A stretch of DNA of 64,000 nucleotides from Antiquaquibacter oligotrophicus (GCF_020535405.1 NZ_CP085036.1:2356001-2420000), one strand, 5' to 3'; shown: positions 1-8,745, counted from the first letter of the stretch. The notes: a model not told the origin generated them from the letters alone. Numbers and translations: made by a program.

Positions 1-745
1 GCGCGTGGCGGAATCGCGCGATCTCCTCGAGCGCCGCCACTCCTTTGGCGACGGATGCTGCGACCAACGCCGCGCCCTCTGCGGCGTTCGCCGTGGTGGG
101 GTCGCCCACCACTCCAGAGGCACCGAAGTCGTTCGACACCCACCCGAACGAGACGGACCCGCCGTTGAACTTCACCTGATCGAACTCGGCGAGATGGTCT
201 GGCACCCACCGCTCGGCGTCGTCGAGGGAGACGAGTTCCGGGCGCAGAGCCATGATGATCGACGTTTCGCCGTGTCCGCCGTGGATGCCGAACCCCGCCT
301 CGGTGTCACCCGCGGGCACCGAGGCGTTCATGAGGAATGTGCGCAGGCCCGTGCGGCGACGGATCTCACGTAGCGCTACCTGGATGAGCGCGATGTTGCC
401 GCCGTGCCCGTTGAAGAACACAAGGGTGCGCGCGGGGGTTTTCGCAACCGACTCACCGATCTCGATGACCGTGCGCATGAGGGTTTCCCACCCGATCCAG
501 ACCGTGCCGACGGCCCAGTCGTGCTCGTCGGACTTGGTGAAGGCGAGCGGGGGGAGGAGCCAGACATCCTGGTCACTGGCGTCGGCGATGCGCCTCGAGA
601 ACTCGTCGGCCATGATGAGGTCCGTCGACAGTGGCAGGTGCGGGCCGTGATGTTCGATCGAGCCGACCGGAAGCATGACGATCGACTCCGGGGTGAGTGT
701 CGTGGCGACCGCGGGGCCCGGTAGATCGGTGAGAAGACGAATCAC
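1..745 (-). CDS. Creatininase family amidohydrolase (3' end cut by window edge)
   Basis: This gene encodes a metal-dependent amidohydrolase of the creatininase family, whose members open cyclic amides such as creatinine or dehydrate formamidopyrimidines. The motif GSIEHHGPHLPLSTD supplies Glu31, His33 and Asp42. NGHGGN supplies His114, and HGGHGET near residues 155-161 supplies the last acidic ligand, so the known metal ligand set appears complete. Translation starts at a GTG that overlaps the stop of the upstream FAD oxidase by four bases. 248 residues are visible, and the family is usually about 240-260, so only the extreme C-terminus is missing. It is the last visible gene of the operon that starts near 6961. 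Family assignment is firm; the substrate is unknown. Confidence 0.85.
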   Translation of the reverse strand, partial: MIRLLTDLPGPAVATTLTPESIVMLPVGSIEHHGPHLPLSTDLIMADEFSRRIADASDQDVWLLPPLAFTKSDEHDWAVGTVWIGWETLMRTVIEIGESVAKTPARTLVFFNGHGGNIALIQVALREIRRRTGLRTFLMNASVPAGDTEAGFGIHGGHGETSIIMALRPELVSLDDAERWVPDHLAEFDQVKFNGGSVSFGWVSNDFGASGVVGDPTTANAAEGAALVAASVAKGVAALEEIARFRHA

Positions 746-2052
746 ACCTGGCTCCCCGTGGCGACCGCGGGTTTGGCCTGCAGCTTGCCGGGGTTGAGCA
801 GGTTCTCGGGGTCGGTCGTTTTTGCGAGCTCCGCTGTGCGCTCGGGCTCGTAGTCGACGAACCACTGGTGCGGGTTGTGGAAGCCGACGCCGAGGGCGGC
901 GAGCTTCTCGAAGCCCGCCCACACGTCATCCGCCGTCGTATACGTGCCAGCGAGCATGCCGATCGGGCGGCCTTTCTGCGCTTCGATGTGGAGCATGCCG
1001 CCAGGGTAGACCGCGTGCACCTCGTCGATGCGATCGACGAGCGCGTCGCCGGCGACCTCCACGTGGAAGTAAGTGTTGGGGTAGGCCTTCTGGAGCCATT
1101 CGATGGGGTGGTTGTAGCTCATCATCGAGAGTTTCATGGATTCCTGGGCGCCCTCGCGGACGTCCTCGACGCGGCCACCGGCACCCTCGACGAGAGCCGT
1201 CGCGGCCTCGAGGGATTCGGCATCCAGGATCGCCCGCAGGGATGCGCGCCCCGCCGGGATTGCGGGGTTGGCGGGAAGCGCCTCCGCGAGTGTCGGGAGG
1301 TCGGCGGAGACCAGTCGCGGTGTGGGCTCGAGGTCGGCGAAGGGGCGGATGACCGACAGCGCTTGCTCGAAGGTGTCGAAGCTCGCGTAGAAGGCCCGCC
1401 AGTCCTGCAGCGGCTCGAGGGCGACCGTCACCGTCGCGATGATGCCGGCGGTGCCGTAGTTGTGGATGTAGGGCTCGGTGTCCTTGCCCTCGAGGTGGAG
1501 GAGCGTGGCATCCGGAACCGCGTGGACCACGTCGAGGGCGAGCACGAAGTCCTCGTGCAGCATGCCGTGCTTGATCGAGCCCGTTCCCCCCGAACCTCCC
1601 GAGACGAAGCCCCCGATGGTCGAGTTCGCCGTCGACGGATACATCAGAACCTGCTGGTTCGCCTTGCCGGCCGCGAGCTCGATCGACACGAGGGTCGCAC
1701 CGGCCTCGGCCACGAGGTACCCGTCGCCGACCTCGAGGATCTTGCGTGCGCGCGACGTGTCGAGCACGAGACCCCCTTCGAAGGGGATCGCCTGTCCGTA
1801 GTTGCCCGTGCCCTTGCCTCGCGGCGTGATCGGTACACCGTGGCGCACCGCCGCCGCGACGGTTGCCGCGATGAGCTCGGACGACGGGGGGTAGGCGACG
1901 ATGTCGGCAAGGCCGAGCGGAAGCTGCTCGCTGATGACGGGGGACAGTCGCGCCCCGTCGATGGATGCCCGCTCCCGGGCCGCGAGGTCGGTGCTCACCG
2001 CAGCCTCCCCGAGCAATGCGCGTAGTTCTTCGGCGAGTGCTTCGACGTTCAT
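742..2052 (-). CDS. FAD-binding oxidase, GlcD/PCMH type
   Basis: A 436-residue flavoprotein of the glycolate oxidase GlcD / vanillyl-alcohol oxidase superfamily. The N-terminal half is a PCMH-type FAD domain with PRGKGTGNYGQ and STIGGFVSGGSGGTGS as the nucleotide-binding loops. The C-terminus ends in the NLLNPGK motif typical of GlcD-like proteins. The start chosen is the ATG that begins MNVEALAEELRALLG. Longer in-frame extensions run into the preceding SDR gene and lack homology. It lies 22 bases after the SDR gene and overlaps the creatininase gene, so it is co-transcribed. It probably oxidises a hydroxy-acid or hydroxylated intermediate of the operon's substrate, which is an inference. Confidence 0.8.
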   Translation of the reverse strand: MNVEALAEELRALLGEAAVSTDLAARERASIDGARLSPVISEQLPLGLADIVAYPPSSELIAATVAAAVRHGVPITPRGKGTGNYGQAIPFEGGLVLDTSRARKILEVGDGYLVAEAGATLVSIELAAGKANQQVLMYPSTANSTIGGFVSGGSGGTGSIKHGMLHEDFVLALDVVHAVPDATLLHLEGKDTEPYIHNYGTAGIIATVTVALEPLQDWRAFYASFDTFEQALSVIRPFADLEPTPRLVSADLPTLAEALPANPAIPAGRASLRAILDAESLEAATALVEGAGGRVEDVREGAQESMKLSMMSYNHPIEWLQKAYPNTYFHVEVAGDALVDRIDEVHAVYPGGMLHIEAQKGRPIGMLAGTYTTADDVWAGFEKLAALGVGFHNPHQWFVDYEPERTAELAKTTDPENLLNPGKLQAKPAVATGSQV

Positions 2053-2074
2053 GTGGTTCCGTTTCGTGGTGCGG

Positions 2075-2833
2075 TTAGTGCATGACCATGCCACCGGTGA
2101 CGTTGATCGCCTGGCCGGTGAGATAGCGGGAGTCCTCGCTCGCGAGGAAGAGGGCGACGGATGCGACATCCTCCGGCTCGCCGAGGCGCCCGAGGGGCGA
2201 GTAGCTCGACCACAGGTCGATCTTCTCCTGCGTGCGCGTCGCGGCGCCCATGTCGGTGAGGATGTAGCCGGGGCACAGTGAGTTCGCCCGGATTCCGTGC
2301 TCACCCCACTCGAGGGCGGCCGTGCGGGTGAGGGCGACAACGGCAGCTTTCGAGGCCGGGTAGGCGCCTTCGCCCGCTCCGCCCTTTTTGGCCGCCATAC
2401 TCGCGAGGTTGACGATGGAGCCGCCCGTTCCGGCGGCGATCATCGATCGGGCACACACCTGCATGGTTGTGAGCATCGCGCGAGTGTTGATGGAGAACGT
2501 CTCGTTCCACTCCTTCACGGTGAGCTCGAGGAGCGGGGTGAAGCGGAGAATGCCCGCCGAGTTGACGAGCACGTCGACGCCACCGAGGCCGTCGACGGCT
2601 GCTCGGGTCGCGCGCTCGGCGTCGACGGGGTCGAGGAGGTCGACCTCGTGGAAGTCTGCGCCGAGGCTCGAGGCGAGCCCCGCCCCCTCCTCGGCGAGGC
2701 GGTCGAGGATGCTCACCCGAGCACCCTCGACCGCGAAACGATGCGCGATCGCACCGCCGATACCGCGGGCCCCACCCGTGATCACAACACGCTTGCCGGT
2801 GAGCCTTGGCTCGGGCGTGACGGTGTCGATCAT
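2075..2833 (-). CDS. SDR family NAD(P)-dependent oxidoreductase
   Basis: A 252-residue classical short-chain dehydrogenase/reductase. The cofactor motif TGGARGIGG lies at about residues 20-28, the NNAG equivalent reads VNSAG, and the catalytic Ser and YPASK follow at about residues 144-162. The C-terminal GQAINVTGGMVMH is typical of FabG-like members. It sits between the substrate-binding protein and the FAD oxidase in the same operon, suggesting oxidation or reduction of a transported substrate or its product. The family is certain; substrate and cofactor preference are not readable. Confidence 0.85.
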   Translation of the reverse strand: MIDTVTPEPRLTGKRVVITGGARGIGGAIAHRFAVEGARVSILDRLAEEGAGLASSLGADFHEVDLLDPVDAERATRAAVDGLGGVDVLVNSAGILRFTPLLELTVKEWNETFSINTRAMLTTMQVCARSMIAAGTGGSIVNLASMAAKKGGAGEGAYPASKAAVVALTRTAALEWGEHGIRANSLCPGYILTDMGAATRTQEKIDLWSSYSPLGRLGEPEDVASVALFLASEDSRYLTGQAINVTGGMVMH

Positions 2834-2860
2834 GGGTGGGGCCTCTCGGGTTACTGCTGG

Positions 2861-4033
2861 CTAGAAGCCGATGGACGGGTCGATGAACTTGTCCGTGAAG
2901 ATGTCCTCGGCCGTGAGCCCCGGCGTGATGTTCTTCTCGGTGTCATCGGCGTAGATGCCGTAGGCGATGTCCACGAGCGACTGAACGCGGTCGTAGTCGA
3001 CGTTGCCGACGGTGTCGTCCGGTCCGTTACCCACGAGACCGATCTCCTGCTGGGTTGCGACCGAGAAGTCGGCAACACCCTGGCTGTAGACCCAGAACGT
3101 GTCGAACGTCTCGACGGCGTCGAGGATCAGGGCGTTGGTGTCGGCCGGGTCGGCGTAGTAGTCGACGCTCGCCTGCTGCAGCACCGGCACGAGCGCCGTG
3201 AGGCACTCCTCGTACTCGGTGATGTTCTCGGGGATGACCGAGACGACCGCCGCGTACTTCGGGTAGCCAGCGTCGTTGATCAGCTGGTAGTCGACGGGCT
3301 TGCCCCAGTCCGCGATCTCGTTCTCGTAGATGTAGGGCTCGGCCGAAGCGAAGCCCTGCTGGGCGACGGATCCGTTAGCGGCGACGAACCCTGCGGGGGA
3401 ACCGTCGTAGCTGTAGTCGAGCTGCTCCTCCTTGAGGATGCCCTCCGAGAGGAAGTAGTCGATGTAGAAGCCGCCGGGGAACAGGCGGATCGACGTGCCC
3501 GCAGTGCCGAGGTCGGCGATCGACGTGACATCCGGAAGCGTCTCCGGGTCCCACATGATCATCTGGGGGTCCTTCTCGAGCGGCGCGAAGACACCGACCG
3601 TGGGGAACTCACCAGAGTGGACAACGGCCTCGTCGGAGCCGACGTAGCCCATGAAGATGGTGTCGTCGGAGTACATCATGGCGTCCGGCTGCAGGAACGC
3701 GGAGCTGGCAGCACCACCGGAGATGACGGTCACGTCGACACCCGTGTACTCGCCGCTGGCCATGAGCGGGCCGGTGACGGAGTACTCGGACTCGGTCTCG
3801 ACGGTGTAGTCGTCGCCGATGAGCTCGTACAGGTGACCGTGTTCTGCCTCAGGGAACCAGTCGGTGGCGATACGGATGTTGGCGGGGCAGCCGGCGGCGG
3901 CGAGATCGATCGAGCCGATCGTCAGATCGCCTCCGGTCTCCTCCTCCGCTGCCGGTGCGGCGCAGGCTGCGAGCGCCAGCGTGGCGGCGGTGAGGCCGGC
4001 CACGACGATCGCACGAGTGCGGGATGTGCGCAT
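2861..4033 (-). CDS. ABC transporter substrate-binding lipoprotein (NitT/TauT type)
   Basis: A 390-residue exported solute-binding protein. The N-terminus is a lipoprotein signal, a basic MRTSRTR followed by a hydrophobic stretch and the lipobox LALAAC, so the mature protein is probably tethered by Cys to the outer face of the membrane. The start at 4033 is preceded by a strong AAGGAGA ribosome site; 26 additional in-frame upstream residues are not credible. The body resembles NMT1/NrtA/SsuA-like binding proteins, fitting the permease and ATPase encoded downstream of the amidohydrolase. The ligand is unknown; the operon suggests a small N-containing ring compound. Confidence 0.8.
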   Translation of the reverse strand: MRTSRTRAIVVAGLTAATLALAACAAPAAEEETGGDLTIGSIDLAAAGCPANIRIATDWFPEAEHGHLYELIGDDYTVETESEYSVTGPLMASGEYTGVDVTVISGGAASSAFLQPDAMMYSDDTIFMGYVGSDEAVVHSGEFPTVGVFAPLEKDPQMIMWDPETLPDVTSIADLGTAGTSIRLFPGGFYIDYFLSEGILKEEQLDYSYDGSPAGFVAANGSVAQQGFASAEPYIYENEIADWGKPVDYQLINDAGYPKYAAVVSVIPENITEYEECLTALVPVLQQASVDYYADPADTNALILDAVETFDTFWVYSQGVADFSVATQQEIGLVGNGPDDTVGNVDYDRVQSLVDIAYGIYADDTEKNITPGLTAEDIFTDKFIDPSIGF

Positions 4034-4095
4034 GGGATCTCCTTCTGTGTGTGGTGCGTGGTGTGGTGCAGGGTGGGCAGGAAACGTTCGAGGGG

Positions 4096-4956
4096 TCAGT
4101 TGTCGTACCACTTGCCGACGGCGATCTTCGAGAGAAGGCCAAACAGCAGGAAGACGAGAACACCGAAGAGCACGGCGACGAGCACGGTGGCGAGAAGCTC
4201 CGCGTTGTCCACGCGGCTCTGGTATTTGCGCATGAGCGCACCGAGGCCGAGCACACCGCGCTGGAAGAAGAAGTCACCGACGATCGCGCCGACCACCGCA
4301 AGGCCGGCGGAGATCCGCAGGCCGGCGAAGATCGCGGGTGTCGCTGCGGGCAGCTCGAGCTTGCGCAGCACCGTGAAACGGGACGCCTTCTGCAGCTTGA
4401 ACAGTTCACGGTGACCACGATCGACCGACTGCAGACCGAAGAGCGTGTTGGAGACCATGGGGAACAGCGCGATGAGCACACACACGATCGTGCGGGCCCA
4501 GAACGCGTCGTTGACCCAGATGGTGATGACCGGGGCGATGGCGAGGATCGGCACCGCCTGCAGGATGACGGCGTAGGGGAACGTCGAACGCTCGACCCAC
4601 CGCGCCACGTTCATGGTGATCGCCCAGACAATGCCGATCACCGAGGCGATCACAAGACCGATGAGTGCGACCTGAGCCGTGCTGAGGAACGACGTGATGA
4701 CATCGTTGCGGGTCTTCTCCACGAGCAGGGTGCCGAGCACCTCGTTGGGAGGGGGGAGCAGGAACGAGCGCTCGCCGAGCACAACGAGCGAGATGAAGAA
4801 CCATCCGCCGATGACGGCCGCGAGGACCAGGAGCGGCGGGCCCCAGACGTAGATCTTGCCAGGGCCGTCCGGAAGCTTGCGGCGGTGCGGGGTGCCGCCC
4901 GTTGCCGGTGCGGCGACGATCATGTCGTCGGATGCGGTGAGGGTCGTGTCGGCCAT
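4096..4956 (-). CDS. ABC transporter permease (SsuC/TauC type)
   Basis: A 286-residue inner-membrane permease with about six hydrophobic segments after a roughly 30-residue cytoplasmic lead. The EAA-like loop region (about residues 190-215, with LPAATPAIFAGLRIS) is the coupling motif of the nitrate/sulfonate/taurine permease family. Its start codon overlaps the stop of the ATPase gene by one base, and the substrate-binding gene follows 62 bases later, completing one importer. No frameshift or missing segment is seen. Confidence 0.88.
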   Translation of the reverse strand: MADTTLTASDDMIVAAPATGGTPHRRKLPDGPGKIYVWGPPLLVLAAVIGGWFFISLVVLGERSFLLPPPNEVLGTLLVEKTRNDVITSFLSTAQVALIGLVIASVIGIVWAITMNVARWVERSTFPYAVILQAVPILAIAPVITIWVNDAFWARTIVCVLIALFPMVSNTLFGLQSVDRGHRELFKLQKASRFTVLRKLELPAATPAIFAGLRISAGLAVVGAIVGDFFFQRGVLGLGALMRKYQSRVDNAELLATVLVAVLFGVLVFLLFGLLSKIAVGKWYDN

Positions 4957-5717
4957 CAGGCGTGCCCTTCTCTCAGTGCGTGCGAAACCTTGCCGACGAG
5001 ATCCCCGAACTCCGCCGTGAACCGAATCTCTGGGTCACGCGGCATGTCGAACGGGACCTCGAACTCGTCCACGATGTGTCCCGGTCTGCCCGACATGACG
5101 ATGACCTTCGTCGAGAGGTACACCGCTTCGGACACCGAGTGCGTGATGAACAGTCCGGCGAACTGCTTCTCATGGAACAGGCGCAAGAGTTCGTCGTTGA
5201 GTCGCTCTCGCGTGATCTCGTCGAGCGCGCCGAACGGCTCATCGAAGAGGAAGATCTCCGGTTCGAGAGTGAGCGAGCGAGCGAGCGACGTGCGCATGCG
5301 CATACCGCCCGACAACGCCTTGGGGAGATGCTTTTCGAACCCGGAGAGGCCAACAAGCTGGATGGCTTCCTCGGCCTTGGCCGCGCGTTCCGCTTTCGGG
5401 ATCTTGTTGAGCTCGGCGAGGAGTTCGACGTTCGAGCGCACGTCCCGCCACGGGAGGAGCGTCGCATCCTGGAACACGTAGCCGATGCGGTCGGTGTTGA
5501 CCTGGGCGGTGCCGTGGGATGCCGTCTCCAAACCCGACGCGATGCGCAGGAGAGTCGACTTGCCACAACCGGACGGGCCGACGACGGTCACGAATTCGCC
5601 GCGCTTGACGGTGAGATCGACACCGGAGAGGGCGACCGTGCCGTCGGGGAAGGTCATTGCGACGTCCTCGAAATCGAGGAGCGTATCGGTGAGAGTTGCT
5701 GTCGGCATCGTGGTCAT
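4956..5717 (-). CDS. ABC transporter ATP-binding protein (SsuB/TauB type)
   Basis: A 253-residue ATPase. Walker A GPSGCGKSTLL, the Q-loop region FQDATLLPWRDV, signature LSGGM, Walker B IFLFDEPFGALD and the switch His in FITHSVSEAV are all present. The start ATG overlaps the stop of the amidohydrolase gene by one base (TGATG), so translation is probably coupled. It energises the importer encoded by the next two genes. Length and motifs are normal for nitrate/sulfonate/taurine family ATPases. Confidence 0.9.
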   Translation of the reverse strand: MTTMPTATLTDTLLDFEDVAMTFPDGTVALSGVDLTVKRGEFVTVVGPSGCGKSTLLRIASGLETASHGTAQVNTDRIGYVFQDATLLPWRDVRSNVELLAELNKIPKAERAAKAEEAIQLVGLSGFEKHLPKALSGGMRMRTSLARSLTLEPEIFLFDEPFGALDEITRERLNDELLRLFHEKQFAGLFITHSVSEAVYLSTKVIVMSGRPGHIVDEFEVPFDMPRDPEIRFTAEFGDLVGKVSHALREGHA

Positions 5718-6961
5718 CACCTCGTTTCGAGTAGGGGTGTGCGGGAGGGGAGAGCCATGTCGGTGACAACGTGGCTGCGGGAGACGAGTCGGCCCGCGTG
5801 AATGACAAATCGGTCGGCGGGAGCGTTTGCCACGACGTCGGAGAGACTCGAGCCGCGCACCGCCACCAGCTCGGCCCGCGATCCGACGGAGACCCCGGCG
5901 GGCGGCAGGGACATGACCGAACGTGCTCCCGTGCTCACGGCAGCCCATGCTTCCTCGAGCGAAAGATGTCCGGCGGTCACGAGCAGGGATGCCGTCTCGA
6001 AGGCGTCGCTACGGCCAACCGGGTTGAACGGGTCACGCACGTTGTCGGCTCCTGCGCCCACTCGCACACCCGCGTCGAGCAGCGCACGGAGAGCTGTCAG
6101 GCCGCGCGGAGTGGACACCGGGTGGTTCCAGCCCTGCAGGTAAAGGTTCGTGATAGGCAGCGAGATGATGCCGATGTTGCTCGCGAGCACCTCGGTGATG
6201 ACGTCGTCGAGTTCGTGCTGCTCGAGAGTTCCGAGGCGTACGCAGTGGCCAGCGGACACGGGCCGCGACCACCCGCGCACAAGCCGGGCGTACTCCATGA
6301 TCGTCACGTCATTGGTGAGGCTCTCATCGGTGTGGAGGTCGATACCGACACCTCGCCGGTCCGCGATCGCCACGAGTCGGCGCAGATCGGCGAGAGGGTC
6401 GGGCGCGAGGTGGGGGGCGCCGCCCACGAGGTCGACACCCAGGTCGAGAGCGGCCTCGACCGTGGCATCCGGCGCCTGCCAACCGGCGAGGGCGACAAGT
6501 TCGATGTCGATGAGCTCGGAGAGTTCGTCCCGGACGCGCACGAGTGCTTCGACTCCACGCAGGGGAGCGGGGCCGAGAAGAAGGTCGATATGGGTTCGGA
6601 TGGCCGTGGTGCCGTTGCGGAGCATGGCAAGTGCCTGGGTGCGGGCACGGTCGGCGATCGAGTCGACCGACATCTCGACGGAATAAGCCTGCCACGACGC
6701 GATCGCCTGCTCGAGGTCACCGGCCGGCGGGTTGATGATGTCCCACGTGAGCGCCTTGTCGAGGTGAGCGTGAGGCTCCGCGGCAGCGGGAAGAAGCACA
6801 AAGCCGGTGAGGTCTAACTCGCTCGAGCCGACCTCACCGGGGCGGCCCTCAGAGGGTCGCACCCCGCGGACAACGTCATCGATCAGTTCGACATCGCACA
6901 CGGAGCCGTCTGAGAGCGTGACATTCCTCAGCTGCGAGAGAGGCAGGGGAAGTAGTGTCAC
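5717..6961 (-). CDS. Cytosine-deaminase-like amidohydrolase
   Basis: A 414-residue metal-dependent hydrolase of the amidohydrolase superfamily, closest in pattern to cytosine deaminase CodA. EPHAHLDKAL carries the first His-X-His pair, IDLHTDES matches the H-x-D-E strand, SAGHC carries the next His, and GADNVRDPFNPVG aligns with the CodA loop GHDDVFDPWYPLG that holds the catalytic Asp. It is the first gene of the minus-strand operon and is followed directly by the importer, so it probably deaminates or hydrolyses the imported compound in the cytoplasm. Substitutions around the CodA substrate loop argue against assuming cytosine itself. Confidence 0.8.
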   Translation of the reverse strand: MTLLPLPLSQLRNVTLSDGSVCDVELIDDVVRGVRPSEGRPGEVGSSELDLTGFVLLPAAAEPHAHLDKALTWDIINPPAGDLEQAIASWQAYSVEMSVDSIADRARTQALAMLRNGTTAIRTHIDLLLGPAPLRGVEALVRVRDELSELIDIELVALAGWQAPDATVEAALDLGVDLVGGAPHLAPDPLADLRRLVAIADRRGVGIDLHTDESLTNDVTIMEYARLVRGWSRPVSAGHCVRLGTLEQHELDDVITEVLASNIGIISLPITNLYLQGWNHPVSTPRGLTALRALLDAGVRVGAGADNVRDPFNPVGRSDAFETASLLVTAGHLSLEEAWAAVSTGARSVMSLPPAGVSVGSRAELVAVRGSSLSDVVANAPADRFVIHAGRLVSRSHVVTDMALPSRTPLLETR

Positions 6962-7026
6962 GCGTTCGGCCTTCGGGAGTCGGGGTGGAATGCCTCCACC
7001 ACGTCATTGGGCTGGGTGCACGCAAA

Positions 7027-7043
7027 TGTTGATGGACTCAACA
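7027..7043. promoter_or_regulatory. Candidate operator dyad in the divergent intergenic region
   Basis: A perfect inverted repeat, TGTTGA - 5 bases - TCAACA, lies between the amidohydrolase operon and the XRE-cupin regulator. Its position about 65 bases upstream of the operon start suits a binding site for the adjacent regulator. The arms are only 6 bp, so chance occurrence is possible. The rest of the 226-base region shows no other clear feature beyond a GAGGAG ribosome site at 7168-7173. Confidence 0.35.
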
Positions 7044-7187
7044 CTGACGAATCTATGCAGCGCGCATTTCTGGCACGTAACGCGATCGTTTCCACGTGTT
7101 AATTCAGCCTAGTTCCGGTCTGCGGCCTCCCCGTCCTGTGGTAGTTCTGGACATCACGACCCACCCCGAGGAGCCATCGTCACCGCC

Positions 7188-7766
7188 CTGACCGCCGCCA
7201 TCGACCACCAGGCCGAGCGCATCGGAAGCCGCATTCGCGAGCTTCGTCGAGCGCGCGGTTTGACGCTCGTGCAACTGGCCGCGGACGCCGAACTCTCGCA
7301 TCCGTTCCTCAGCCAACTCGAGCGGGGCCTCGCGCGACCGAGCATGGTCTCGCTCGAGAGAATCGCTCGAGCGCTCGGGAGCAGTCAGCTGGAACTCATC
7401 GCCGCGGCGGAGCAGACCGGCGAGGAGACCGAGGTCGCCGCCACCGTCGTGCGCAGCGGGGAGGGAACGCGGGGGCACTACGCCGAAGGTGAGGCACGGA
7501 TGCTCGTGCAGGGCATCCGTCGGTTCCATCCCATGGAGTTCACGGGAGCCAACGAGAGTTTCGGGGACTACTTCGTGCACGACGAGGACGAGTTTCTGCA
7601 CGTCGTCGAGGGTGCCGTCGAAGTCGACCTCGGGCCGCAGGGTGTTGTCACCGTGCTGCCCGGCGATTCGCTCTACTACGGTGGGGGAACCCCCCATCGG
7701 TGGCGGTCGGTCGCGCCAGGAGGGTTCCGTCTGTTCGTCGTGAAAGAGAAGCCGAAGCACCTATGA
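7188..7766 (+). CDS. XRE-family regulator with C-terminal cupin (start uncertain)
   Basis: A one-domain-plus-sensor transcription regulator: a helix-turn-helix (RIRELRRARGLTLVQLAADA onward, with SHPFLSQLERG as recognition helix) followed by a cupin (HDEDEFLHVVEGAVEVDLG and LPGDSLYYGGGTPHRW). The first canonical start, TTG at 7260, lies inside helix 1 and would destroy the fold. Upstream in frame there is no ATG, GTG or TTG before the stop at 7110. GAGGAG at 7168-7173 points to a start near 7179-7188; CTG at 7188 is used here as a compromise. It probably controls the divergent operon. It overlaps the reductase start by four bases. Confidence 0.7.
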   Translation: MTAAIDHQAERIGSRIRELRRARGLTLVQLAADAELSHPFLSQLERGLARPSMVSLERIARALGSSQLELIAAAEQTGEETEVAATVVRSGEGTRGHYAEGEARMLVQGIRRFHPMEFTGANESFGDYFVHDEDEFLHVVEGAVEVDLGPQGVVTVLPGDSLYYGGGTPHRWRSVAPGGFRLFVVKEKPKHL

Positions 7767-8713
7767 CCGCTCACGTCGCCGGAGAATTCGACGTCGTCAT
7801 CGCGGGGATGACCCGCGCCGCAGACGACGTTGTACTGTTCGACCTCGCCCTTCCCTCCGGAGTGCCGCTGCCTCGGTGGCAGCCCGGATCCCATATCGAC
7901 GTGCTGCTGCCCGACGGCGATGCCCGCCAATACTCGCTCTGCGGGGTTCCCGGTGAGGCGACGTGGCGTATCGGGGTGCTGCGCGAGGCGGACGGACGCG
8001 GCGGATCGCTGTGGCTACACGATCGAGCGGTGGGTGACACGATCACGATCGCGGGCCCCCGCAACCATTTCGAGTTCGTCCCGGAGCGCGGCACGAGCTA
8101 CCTGTTCATCGCCGGAGGGATCGGCATTACCCCGATCTCCGCGATGGTGGCGTCCGCGGCATCCGCGGGCGTCGACTATCGGCTCGAGTATGCGGGCCGT
8201 TCGCGCTCAACGATGGCACTGCTCGACGAGCTGTCGGCCGCCCACCCCGATCGAGTTTCGGCCTACCCGGCCGATGAGGGCCTCCGGCTCGACCTCGAGG
8301 CGCTCTTCGCCGACCTCAAGCCCTTCACGACCACCTACTGCTGCGGTCCGGCACGTCTCATCGCCGCGGTCGAGGAGGCCGCCCGCGGGCGTCAGCTGAA
8401 GGTTGAGCGTTTCGAGCCGAAGGAGTTCGGCCCTCCCGTGCTCGCTGGCCCGTTCGAGGTCGAGCTCGCCTACTCGGGGCTCGTGCTCGAGGTTCCCCCG
8501 GAGAGGTCGGTGCTCGACGTCATCGAAGAGGCCGGCGTGCTGGTGCTCTCCTCATGCCGCGAGGGCACGTGCGGTACGTGTGAGACGCCCGTCATGGAGG
8601 GCGAGGTCGACCACCGCGACTCGATCCTCACCCCGGACGAGCAGGCGGCGAACACGGTGATGTACCCGTGTGTCTCCCGCGCGGCCTGCCCCCGCCTTCT
8701 GCTTGAGCTGTAG
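7763..8713 (+). CDS. PDR/VanB-type flavin and [2Fe-2S] oxidoreductase
   Basis: A 316-residue reductase of the phthalate dioxygenase reductase / vanillate demethylase B family. In order it has a flavin-binding barrel (RQYSLCGVP), an NAD-binding domain (FIAGGIGITPISAM, CGPARLI) and a C-terminal plant-type ferredoxin with CREGTCGTCETPV plus a downstream Cys in MYPCVSRA. Such proteins pass electrons from NADH to a Rieske oxygenase or similar partner. No oxygenase gene lies beside it here. Its ATG overlaps the stop of the regulator gene (ATGA). The last six codons and stop are tandemly duplicated just downstream. Confidence 0.85.
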   Translation: MTAHVAGEFDVVIAGMTRAADDVVLFDLALPSGVPLPRWQPGSHIDVLLPDGDARQYSLCGVPGEATWRIGVLREADGRGGSLWLHDRAVGDTITIAGPRNHFEFVPERGTSYLFIAGGIGITPISAMVASAASAGVDYRLEYAGRSRSTMALLDELSAAHPDRVSAYPADEGLRLDLEALFADLKPFTTTYCCGPARLIAAVEEAARGRQLKVERFEPKEFGPPVLAGPFEVELAYSGLVLEVPPERSVLDVIEEAGVLVLSSCREGTCGTCETPVMEGEVDHRDSILTPDEQAANTVMYPCVSRAACPRLLLEL

Positions 8714-8734
8714 CGTCTTCTGCTTGAGCTGTAG
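8696..8734. repeat. 18-bp tandem duplication across a stop codon
   Basis: The 18-bp block CTTCTGCTTGAGCTGTAG occurs at 8696-8713 and again at 8717-8734 with a 3-base spacer. It duplicates the last codons and the stop of the PDR-type reductase in the same frame, so readthrough of the first stop would add a few residues and meet an identical stop. Confidence 0.85.
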
Positions 8735-8745
8735 GCGGAGCTAAA

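Noticed and set aside
2297..4414. 705-codon plus-strand frame across the ABC operon
   Set aside because: Runs antisense across three well-supported genes and has no recognisable domain.
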